From the NCBI GenBank assembly GCA_017432075.1, contig JAFRJV010000033.1, forward strand, positions 1-64,000: a stretch of DNA of 64,000 nucleotides, read 5' to 3'. Below are positions 27,642 through 34,226 of this stretch, piece by piece. Made by a program: the position numbers and the translations under genes. How positions within the stretch are numbered: the first letter of the stretch is position 1; every line of letters begins with the position of its first letter. The notes beneath the pieces were generated by a model, which was not told the origin of the DNA, made no database searches, and saw nothing but the letters and a program-made list of their open reading frames with translations. Source of the DNA: Mogibacterium sp. (GTDB taxonomy: Bacteria > Bacillota > Clostridia > Peptostreptococcales > Anaerovoracaceae).

Positions 27642-28307
27642 ATGGACAGAAAGATCTACCACGGAGGCAAAAGAATAGTAAGGACACCATCATTCGGAAC
27701 AGGACGGCCGTATAATGATTTCGGTCTGGGATTTTACTGTACGGAAAGCCCTCAGTACGCAGCCGAATGGGCTGTCGGACCGGGAAGGAACGGCTTCGTT
27801 TCGACTTACTCCATAGATAACGATGGCCTTCGCATCATCAACCTGTGCAGTTCACAGTACAATCCGCTCCACTGGATCTTCCTTCTCTTCAACTACCGCG
27901 AATTCGATCTGTCATCAGATACCGCGTACCGTGCTAGAGAATACATAAACAAATATTTTCCCGTTGACCATCAGGCATGTGACTGCATCATAGGATACCG
28001 CGCAGACAACAGATGCTTTATGTTTGCACAGGACTTCCTTGACGCAAAGCTCTCATACATGAGTTTCAGGGATGCCATATCCAGAGACGATTCCAACAGG
28101 CAGTTCGTTCTGAAGAGCAACAGAGTCTTTGACAGGATCATCTTTACAGGATATGAACCGGCTTTGTGTGAAGATTCCTTCCCCGTCAAGAGAAGCCGCG
28201 AGATAAGAGCCATGAAAGCCATACGGCCATCTGTCGGAAGCAACGATTTCTTCATCACCGACCTGATCGAGGAGGAGGTCCGTCCATATGACACACGCCT
28301 ACGATAA
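27642..28307 (+). CDS. DUF3990 (ADP-ribosyltransferase-like) protein, putative toxin or effector
   Basis: 221 residues. The N-terminus carries the DUF3990 pattern: KIYHGGK (His7), DFGLGFYCTES (26-36) and AEWA. DUF3990 is placed with the ADP-ribosyltransferase/RES superfamily, where the H-Y-E/D-type residues bind NAD. A role as NAD-consuming toxin or protein modifier is inferred, not shown. GAGG lies 5 nt before the ATG at 27642. The downstream HTH gene overlaps it by 20 nt, so the two are translated together, like a toxin-antitoxin pair. Confidence 0.75.
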   Translation: MDRKIYHGGKRIVRTPSFGTGRPYNDFGLGFYCTESPQYAAEWAVGPGRNGFVSTYSIDNDGLRIINLCSSQYNPLHWIFLLFNYREFDLSSDTAYRAREYINKYFPVDHQACDCIIGYRADNRCFMFAQDFLDAKLSYMSFRDAISRDDSNRQFVLKSNRVFDRIIFTGYEPALCEDSFPVKRSREIRAMKAIRPSVGSNDFFITDLIEEEVRPYDTRLR

Positions 28308-29004
28308 GATCTGCCTTGACAGAGCCGCGGACACACTGGGCCGCATGCTCGATTATTCGGTATACAGCCTTCGTTATGACATCAGTACGATGATCGACCT
28401 GTTCATTGCATCCGGCGTCGCCTCCCTGTTCGAGTGCGGAGATATCAGGACAATAGCAGGAATGTCAGGAGCTGAGCTGGCATATGAGGTGCTCGAAAAA
28501 AGCGGTATCGCATTTGATAGGACACAAGCGCGTTACACCAAGAGTCTGAGTCCTGAATACTGGTGCGGCTATACGCTGGCTCATATTCAGTGGGAGATCG
28601 GTCTGTCATTCGATCAGATCATCAGATCTTTCTCGCTTTCTGCTTTTATATCCGGATATGGGAAAGAAAAGCTGTCTTTCCTTGACAGTCTGCTTCTTGA
28701 CATAACTGAAGAATCCCGGGCTGCAGATATAAAAGAATTCAGCATGCAGTTCTCGGCAAAAGCAGCAGCGGCAATCATTTCATCATCCGGCATCGGCAGG
28801 TCCGGCAAGGCAGAAGAGACCCAACTCAAAAAAATGCGCATAAAAAACGGCCTCAGCCAGAGTGGCCTGGCTAAGGCCAGCGGTGTTCCTCTCAGAACGA
28901 TCCAGCAGTATGAACAGCGTCAGAAGGATCTGGCAAAAGCCCGCGCAGAGTATCTTATAGCACTCTCCCGCGTATTGGGCTGCGACCCTTCACGGCTCGT
29001 CTAG
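28288..29004 (+). CDS. HTH (XRE-type) regulator with N-terminal DUF3990-associated domain
   Basis: 238 residues. The C-terminal 60 hold an XRE helix-turn-helix (LKKMRIKNGLSQSGLAKASG, then VPLRTIQQYEQRQ). The N-terminal 170 residues include SPEYWCGYTLAHIQWEIGLS, a stretch I associate with regulators paired with DUF3990 genes. Probably the antitoxin and autorepressor acting on the palindrome at 27583-27602. Its TAG stop shares the CTAG tetranucleotide with the convergent cdaR stop. Confidence 0.75.
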   Translation: MTHAYDKICLDRAADTLGRMLDYSVYSLRYDISTMIDLFIASGVASLFECGDIRTIAGMSGAELAYEVLEKSGIAFDRTQARYTKSLSPEYWCGYTLAHIQWEIGLSFDQIIRSFSLSAFISGYGKEKLSFLDSLLLDITEESRAADIKEFSMQFSAKAAAAIISSSGIGRSGKAEETQLKKMRIKNGLSQSGLAKASGVPLRTIQQYEQRQKDLAKARAEYLIALSRVLGCDPSRLV

Positions 29005-29960
29005 CCATTATCGCTTTCCTTCTCCTCTTCCTCTTCCTTCTCAACAACTTTCAGTGTCAGAAGCAGCTCATCCTGTCCGTCAGCAATGTATACGCCTTCA
29101 GGAAGCTCCAGCTCGATCGGTATCTCACTGTCTTCGTAATAATTTGCTATATTGATCTCATTTGCCGTTATGCCTGTAAAGGCATCTATCGTGCTCTTTC
29201 TGCCCTGTATGACTACAGTCTCAGGAACTGTATATGTCCTTTCATAGGAGTCATCCGTTCCGTCCTTAACAGGTACTACCAGTCTTACCTCCTTGGTATA
29301 ACCCGCAGCCGCCCTGAATGATACGGTCTCCGGATACACAACAACATTGATGACTTTGTTGCCTTCTTTGTCAAGTGCCGCGATCTCAAGCGTCATGGCT
29401 TTGAACTGCTCATCAAGATCTTCCGGATTAATGACAGCGGCTACCCTGTCTATATTGGCAAGCTCTTCTTCAGTAGCAATCACCGTTGCCAGTTCTACAG
29501 ACTTGTTTTCGACAAGAGGCACGGCGTCCTCATCATGATCCCCCGCATATTCAACACTTATCGGGATCTCCTGGCTCGTAGCGCTGTCTATATTCACGGT
29601 GACACTTTTTACGGAAGAATCTATGACCTGTGTGCCTTCAGGTCCGGTCACACGGAGTGCAACAGTGTTCTCACCGGTAGAGAGCCCGCTCACATCAGCA
29701 GTAACTGATATATCTTCAGATGTAATGTTTGAAGTGTCGATCCTTCTCTGCTGGAGAGTCACCTCGACATTCTTATAATTGGCTTCTGCGACCGCATAGC
29801 CTCTGTTTGCAAGAGTGTCAAGCCCGGTATATGTGATAGGTACACCCGAATACCTCGCATTGGTCATCGGATCGTAGTTATATACAACAAAGAACCAGGC
29901 TCCGATCGAGACGAGCAGAGCAAGTACTATATTGAACATCTTACGCCCGTTTTCAGTCAT
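29001..29960 (-). CDS. cdaR: YbbR-domain regulator of CdaA
   Basis: 319 residues: an N-terminal transmembrane helix (FNIVLALLVSIGAWFFVVYN) and an extracytoplasmic region of repeated YbbR domains such as YSGVPITYTGL, ending in a Glu-rich tail. CdaR binds and modulates the diadenylate cyclase CdaA at the membrane. It overlaps cdaA by 8 nt, the conserved cdaA-cdaR arrangement. The glmM member of the classic cdaA-cdaR-glmM operon is separated here, at 25.3 kb. Confidence 0.9.
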   Translation of the reverse strand: MTENGRKMFNIVLALLVSIGAWFFVVYNYDPMTNARYSGVPITYTGLDTLANRGYAVAEANYKNVEVTLQQRRIDTSNITSEDISVTADVSGLSTGENTVALRVTGPEGTQVIDSSVKSVTVNIDSATSQEIPISVEYAGDHDEDAVPLVENKSVELATVIATEEELANIDRVAAVINPEDLDEQFKAMTLEIAALDKEGNKVINVVVYPETVSFRAAAGYTKEVRLVVPVKDGTDDSYERTYTVPETVVIQGRKSTIDAFTGITANEINIANYYEDSEIPIELELPEGVYIADGQDELLLTLKVVEKEEEEEKESDNG

Positions 29961-30792
29961 GTCGCCTGCCTCCTTTCAGTATTTTGAACTTTGAAAGCAG
30001 ATCGCGCTCATCAGAAGATGGCAGATATATATCAAGCAGCATCTTCTCCAGTGTCTTAAGATCGAGGAAACGCTTGAATTCGCCATTCTGTGCGACTGAA
30101 ATGGCTCCGGTCTCTTCGGAGACCACTATGACGAAAGCATCTGACACTTCGCTGAGTCCGAGCGCCGCTCTGTGTCTGGTACCGAGGTTCTTGCCTATGT
30201 TCTGTCTTTCAGTAAGCGGCAGAACGCAGCTCGCTGCATGTACTCTGTCCCCCCTGATGATCACAGCGCCGTCGTGCAGAGGTGAACCTTCATAGAACAG
30301 GTTGCCCAGAAGTCTGACTGATATCTCCGCATCAACGATCACTCCCGATTCGCTTATATCACTGAGCATGGTTTCGCGCTCGATCGCCATCAGGGCTCCG
30401 GTCTGTGTGGAGGAGAAGTCGTCTACCGCATCCACGATCTTATGGACCGTTGCATATATCTCCTCTTTACCTATATCTCTGAACTGTCTGCTGAGAACGC
30501 CTCTGCGTCCGATCTGTTCAAGCCCCCTTCTGATCTCAGGCTGAAACAATATAACAACCGCAATGAGGCCTACAGTGATGAGTCTGGTAAGCAGCCAGTT
30601 CAGCAGACTGAGATTGAGTATCTCTGAAATAAGGAAAAAGCCGACAATCAAAAGGACTCCCCTGAACAGCTGCTGTGCTCTGGTCTCTCTGATAAAGCCG
30701 AGCAGCTCGTACAGCAGGTATGAAACGATAACGATGTCGATGACATCCGTTACCTTTATGCTCATTAGGATTCCCATTAGATTATCAAGCAT
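29953..30792 (-). CDS. cdaA: diadenylate cyclase, membrane-bound
   Basis: Makes c-di-AMP from two ATP, controlling potassium and osmotic homeostasis and wall synthesis. 279 residues: three transmembrane helices in residues 1-85, then the DAC domain with DGA at 174-176 and RHR at 206-208, the two catalytic motifs. AAAGGT lies upstream of the ATG. It follows an LCP gene by 32 nt, so cyclase expression may be tied to hpf and wall-polymer attachment. A K+ channel with RCK domains is also in this window (60.8 kb). Confidence 0.96.
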   Translation of the reverse strand: MLDNLMGILMSIKVTDVIDIVIVSYLLYELLGFIRETRAQQLFRGVLLIVGFFLISEILNLSLLNWLLTRLITVGLIAVVILFQPEIRRGLEQIGRRGVLSRQFRDIGKEEIYATVHKIVDAVDDFSSTQTGALMAIERETMLSDISESGVIVDAEISVRLLGNLFYEGSPLHDGAVIIRGDRVHAASCVLPLTERQNIGKNLGTRHRAALGLSEVSDAFVIVVSEETGAISVAQNGEFKRFLDLKTLEKMLLDIYLPSSDERDLLSKFKILKGGRRHD

Positions 30793-30824
30793 TTCTTACC
30801 TTTCCGTTTGCTTTGTCTGTATTT

Positions 30825-32378
30825 CTATTCTCCTGATACCACAGTTACGACACCATCCTCGTCAGTCTGAAGGTCCTGTCCTCCAAGTACGGCATTCATG
30901 AGTGTCTTTGCATTCTCTATGCTTTCCGGATCCTGTGTCATAACGTAAGCGTACTCTCCGCCTGAAGAGTATGTAGGAAGCATGCCATCTCCGCCCACGA
31001 TGGAGTTTTTAAATATCTTCCATGACGGATCCTTTGCCAGCTGGAACTTGACCAGCTTTCTGATCTCGCGCGAGCTGAAACTCATCTCAAAGTAGTTGCG
31101 CAGGCTCGAAAGCACCTTGTTGTAGCTGAGGATCATGGTGCGGCTGCTCGTCGCTTTTTTGATCAGCGCTTCAAATACCAGCTGCTGGTTCTTGATCCTC
31201 TGGTGGTCTCCTGTCGGGAAGGCCTTACGCTCTCTGGCAAAAGCGAGCGCCTGCTTACCATTCATGTGGTTGACGCCTTTCTTGACAGTCCATTCTTTCA
31301 GTTTGACCGGAGTGAATTCGTATTCTGATTCGACATCAACTCCGCCTATGGCATCTATGAATCTTTCTACCGTGGTGAAATTGACCTTCACATAGTAGTT
31401 GACATCTGTATCGAACAGCTGCTCTTCAGCGTCGATGGTTGTCTGCACTCCGTAGAATCCGGTGTGCGTGAGCTTGTCCATCGCATTATCGAATTCAGCC
31501 ATATAGATCTCATAGTCACGCGGTATGGAAGTCATCAGTATCTGATGAGTCTTCGGATTCACCGTAACGACCATGTTTACATCGCTTCTGCCCTCAGCAT
31601 CGATGGTTCCGTCAACGTCTATGCCTGTGATGATGAAGTTGAACGGATGCTTGGTAACGTCAGATACAGCGCTGGTATTTTTGACGGAACTGCCACTTAG
31701 GAACGAAAGCGTTCCGAGCGCGTAGGCAGTACCCACCCCGTAAAACACAATGAGCAGCATCGCAGCAAATGTAGCAAGCAGCTTGCCCCAATTTTTGCTC
31801 TTTCTGCTCCGGGTCTGAACGTAGATAACCAGACTCAGAAGGATCAGAACTGCAAACATTGCCGCACTCATGCCAAACGGCAGTACATTCATGAATATCA
31901 TGGATGCCGCGAATATGCCGAATGCAATGGTATAAACCGTGGTAAGGCCTTTATGGAAGCCGTTCACCTTTCTGCGTCCGGAGCTTTTTTTATTATTCCT
32001 GTTTTTATTTTTCGTGTAATTGCTGCGGTACCTGTCGTACGCCTCTTGCGATGCCTGTTTAATGGCTTCGATCTCCTTGATATTGCGGTGAGGACGCTCA
32101 TCCACCTCTTCTACAGGTGCATTGTCAGGCATACGTGAGAAAGCATGTTCTCTGTCATACTGAGCAAAAATGTCGCTGTCTTCGTCGATCCACTTGTGGT
32201 TGCTCACCGGCTCGGGCACATCAAAAGCGGGGGCACTGCTGCCCTTGCTTTTTCTCCTGAGCTCCTCATAGAGCTTCCTTTCATTATCTATGTCGTCGAT
32301 CTTACTGCTTTTCTCCGGGACCTCGCGGTCAAAGTGGAAATCCAGAAGATCGTCGAGGTCCCAGTCGTTGTTTGCCAT
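30825..32378 (-). CDS. LytR-CpsA-Psr (LCP) family protein
   Basis: 517 residues. A cytoplasmic, charged N-terminus of about 140 residues (aspartate-rich DWDLDDLLDF start, later NKNRNNKKSSGRR) is followed by three hydrophobic segments. The extracellular LCP domain has TSIPRDYEIYM, the arginine-containing catalytic region ALAFARERKAFPTGDHQR, and KLTHTGFYG. LCP enzymes ligate teichoic acids or other glycopolymers to peptidoglycan. It follows hpf by 12 nt. The long N-terminal cytoplasmic region is larger than usual. Confidence 0.9.
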   Translation of the reverse strand: MANNDWDLDDLLDFHFDREVPEKSSKIDDIDNERKLYEELRRKSKGSSAPAFDVPEPVSNHKWIDEDSDIFAQYDREHAFSRMPDNAPVEEVDERPHRNIKEIEAIKQASQEAYDRYRSNYTKNKNRNNKKSSGRRKVNGFHKGLTTVYTIAFGIFAASMIFMNVLPFGMSAAMFAVLILLSLVIYVQTRSRKSKNWGKLLATFAAMLLIVFYGVGTAYALGTLSFLSGSSVKNTSAVSDVTKHPFNFIITGIDVDGTIDAEGRSDVNMVVTVNPKTHQILMTSIPRDYEIYMAEFDNAMDKLTHTGFYGVQTTIDAEEQLFDTDVNYYVKVNFTTVERFIDAIGGVDVESEYEFTPVKLKEWTVKKGVNHMNGKQALAFARERKAFPTGDHQRIKNQQLVFEALIKKATSSRTMILSYNKVLSSLRNYFEMSFSSREIRKLVKFQLAKDPSWKIFKNSIVGGDGMLPTYSSGGEYAYVMTQDPESIENAKTLMNAVLGGQDLQTDEDGVVTVVSGE

Positions 32379-32390
32379 TCTGTATTATTC

Positions 32391-32924
32391 CTATCTTTTC
32401 GTTTCGATCAGTCCGTACGCATTGCCTTTACGCTTGTATACTACGCTGACATCATTTGTATCCATATCAAGGAATACGAAGAAGTCGTGTCCGAGCATCT
32501 CCATCTGGAGAATCGCCTCTTCTGCCACCATAGGAGTGAGCTCTACCTGCTTTCTCCTTACGATGACCATCTCTTCCTCGAAGTCCTCTTCCTCAGGCTC
32601 CGGAACGAATTCGAGCTTGAGCGCCTTGTTTTCTTTGTATCTCGACTCAAGTTTTCCCTTGAGCTTGCTCATCTGGTATTCAAGTTTATCCGTAACCAGG
32701 TCGACTGCATCGTAAATGCTGTCGTTTGCCATCTCGGCTCTGAGCACGGCCTGTTTGGCGTTGATAGTTGCCTCGAACTTCGGTGTTTCCCTGAGCTTAG
32801 AAACTACAATATTTGCAGTTGTGTCTTCGTCAAAGTACTTGCCGATCTTGTTAAGCTTCTTTTCGATGTAGTTGCTGAGCTTCTCGCTCATTGGATAGTT
32901 TTTCGATGAAATGTTTATCTTCAT
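32391..32924 (-). CDS. hpf: ribosome hibernation promoting factor, long form
   Basis: 177 residues: an N-terminal S30AE domain (about 1-100, starting MKINISSKNYPMSEKL) and a C-terminal dimerisation domain (about 120-177, with DMDTNDVSVVYKRKG). The long form builds 100S ribosome dimers in stationary phase. AGGAGG lies 7 nt before the ATG. It sits at the head of an hpf-LCP-cdaA-cdaR run. A folded RNA (33306-33522) and an 80-residue gene lie just upstream. The family is also called RaiA, relevant to the RNA's possible identity. Confidence 0.95.
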   Translation of the reverse strand: MKINISSKNYPMSEKLSNYIEKKLNKIGKYFDEDTTANIVVSKLRETPKFEATINAKQAVLRAEMANDSIYDAVDLVTDKLEYQMSKLKGKLESRYKENKALKLEFVPEPEEEDFEEEMVIVRRKQVELTPMVAEEAILQMEMLGHDFFVFLDMDTNDVSVVYKRKGNAYGLIETKR

Positions 32925-32979
32925 AACACTTATCCTCCTGATGTCATAGTTTCCTAACTTATTTTACCACAAGATAAGC

Positions 32980-33014
32980 AAAAAATGTGTGCTCCTTCTG
33001 TGAAGAAGCACACA
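32980..33014 (-). terminator. intrinsic terminator after the 80-residue gene
   Basis: TGTGTGCT (minus, 33007-33014) pairs with AGCACACA (32986-32993), with a nested CTTC/GAAG inner stem, then six T residues. It separates the RNA/80-residue-gene unit from hpf. Confidence 0.88.
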
Positions 33015-33040
33015 ATATATAGAAATATTTAGATTGGTTT

Positions 33041-33283
33041 TTACCAGAGCTTATCGATAGCGTCAGCGATCTTCTTGCCAGGGACAGCGTCGAGATTTTT
33101 CCTGAACTGTCTCTTGACCTCGCCCATAGGGTTGATATAATCCCTGGCTTTTCCTTCTGCTATGCGTGCGAGGAGCACCTTCTCTGCCTCCTCACTGATA
33201 GTTCCGTCATCTGAGATTCCGGCAAGGATAAGCTCGAGCTCTTCCATTGGGATATCCATTGTAGGATCTTGCATTATACTCAT
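33041..33283 (-). CDS. 80-residue acidic protein of unknown function
   Basis: Begins MSIMQDPTMDIPMEELELIL, helical and acidic, with a more basic C-terminal half (GEVKRQFRKNLDAVPGKK). No transmembrane segment, no Cys, no recognised domain. GGGGGAG lies 6 nt before the ATG, a strong ribosome site that starts only about 20 nt past the folded RNA. It is followed by a terminator, so the RNA and this gene appear to form one transcription unit upstream of hpf. Confidence 0.65.
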   Translation of the reverse strand: MSIMQDPTMDIPMEELELILAGISDDGTISEEAEKVLLARIAEGKARDYINPMGEVKRQFRKNLDAVPGKKIADAIDKLW

Positions 33284-33305
33284 TATGTTCTCCCCCTTGA
33301 ATATT

Positions 33306-33522
33306 GTTGATGATTAACCCGCAGCCACTCGACCTGGTCTTTGACCCCACACCTGCCTTTACCCGCTTTGCGGAGGACTTACTTCTAAGATACGCCATGA
33401 TCACAGCTGCATCCTGCATGCTGCTTACGTGGGTCCCTTTGCCCGTATCTGGCCTGGACTTTCAACCACGAACATGGCTGCGGACTTATCATAAGGGGTA
33501 CCGCGGTGCGGTGGATCCCTTA
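33306..33522 (-). ncRNA. structured noncoding RNA, possibly raiA-type
   Basis: A 286-nt gap between genes holds a strongly folded, GC-rich sequence without a convincing reading frame. On the minus strand a perfect 9-bp stem (33475-33483 with 33319-33327) closes a domain of about 165 nt. Inside are a 7-bp stem (33444-33450 with 33388-33394) and short hairpins at 33363-33373 and 33336-33346. A 5' hairpin (ACCGC/GCGGT, 33500-33512) precedes the domain. A TATTAT lies just upstream of 33522. Size, compactness and position 400 nt before hpf/raiA suggest the raiA motif of Clostridia, but I cannot run the covariance model. It is not tmRNA, 6S or RNase P by any signature I can see. Confidence 0.6.
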
Positions 33523-33569
33523 TAATAACTATTCATTTCTTCGCGGATGCAGATATTCCGCCAGAGTAT

Positions 33570-33770
33570 TTATTTCTTCATGCTGGCCTTTACTTCCTGT
33601 TCCAGCATCTTTTCAAGTCTGTCTTTTGCCTTCGGATCATATGCGAACGCATTGTCATCTCCTGCAAGAAATGCTTCAAGGTTCGGAAGACGGACACCAG
33701 CCTTGTAGTTCATCTTGAACAGCTCGACATTGAGCGCTTTTACAACATCGCGCATTTCATTATTTGTCAT
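33570..33770 (-). CDS. 66-residue protein of unknown function
   Basis: Reads MTNNEMRDVVKALNVELFKM and ends in a Lys/Glu-rich helix. It is probably soluble and mostly helical. AAGGAGG lies 5 nt before the ATG at 33770, so the longer frame running back through hypA is rejected. It follows hypA by 28 nt at the end of the tetR-oxidoreductase-hypA run, just before the folded RNA. No family recognised. Confidence 0.6.
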   Translation of the reverse strand: MTNNEMRDVVKALNVELFKMNYKAGVRLPNLEAFLAGDDNAFAYDPKAKDRLEKMLEQEVKASMKK

Positions 33771-33798
33771 TATTGCCTCCTTAATAAACAGGTAACGA

Positions 33799-34209
33799 TC
33801 ACTGAGGTCTGTATTCGCCCGATGCTTCGATATCCCCGCTTTTCTGCGGTTCGTCCATGTCAGAATCATAGACCTCAACTGACTTGATCCGCATCTCGTT
33901 GCCGCGGAGCAGCCATGTATGACCACTCCCGCAGTGAGGGCATGTCTTACCGTACGTAACTGTGCTGTAAGTGATTTTACAGTCATCACACCATGTAACA
34001 GCCGGGATCTCTTCGCAATAAAGTTTCGATCCCTCGAACATCGGGAATTTTTTTGAATACCAGTTCCAGTAGTCGTACAGATATGATGTAACGATTCCTG
34101 ATACTTCACCGAATTCAAGCGTCACGGATTTGATCTTGCTGACGTTGTTTGCCTCAGCGATCTTGCTTACCTCTTTAACAGTGTAGTTTATAAGTCCTAG
34201 TTCGTGCAT
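33799..34209 (-). CDS. hypA: hydrogenase nickel-insertion protein HypA-like
   Basis: 136 residues. The N-terminus MHELGL supplies the Ni-binding His2, and the zinc ribbon has two CxxC pairs (CDDC and CPHC). HypA delivers nickel to NiFe hydrogenases. The other hyp genes and a NiFe hydrogenase are absent here, and the companion gene is a large FAD/Fe-S oxidoreductase. The protein may therefore serve another metalloenzyme or act with genes elsewhere. The ribosome site is weak (TTAGGT). It lies 17 nt downstream of the oxidoreductase. Confidence 0.85.
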   Translation of the reverse strand: MHELGLINYTVKEVSKIAEANNVSKIKSVTLEFGEVSGIVTSYLYDYWNWYSKKFPMFEGSKLYCEEIPAVTWCDDCKITYSTVTYGKTCPHCGSGHTWLLRGNEMRIKSVEVYDSDMDEPQKSGDIEASGEYRPQ

Positions 34210-34226
34210 TAATACCTAATCGTCCT

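Noticed and set aside
27631..27678. A 15-codon frame starting at ATG 27631 ahead of and overlapping the DUF3990 gene.
   Set aside because: It contains the DUF3990 ribosome site, has no informative content, and is best explained by chance; a leader-peptide role is not supported.
33304..33419. Open frames running through the folded RNA on both strands.
   Set aside because: They lack ribosome sites and recognisable composition; the inverted-repeat structure explains the sequence.
33306..33522. RNase P RNA, 6S RNA, SRP RNA or tmRNA as identity of the folded RNA.
   Set aside because: It contains GAAAGTCC as in RNase P but lacks the 3' partner ACAGA segment and is too short; no tRNA-like end for tmRNA, no central-bubble layout for 6S, and no SRP Alu or GNAR-type apical loop.
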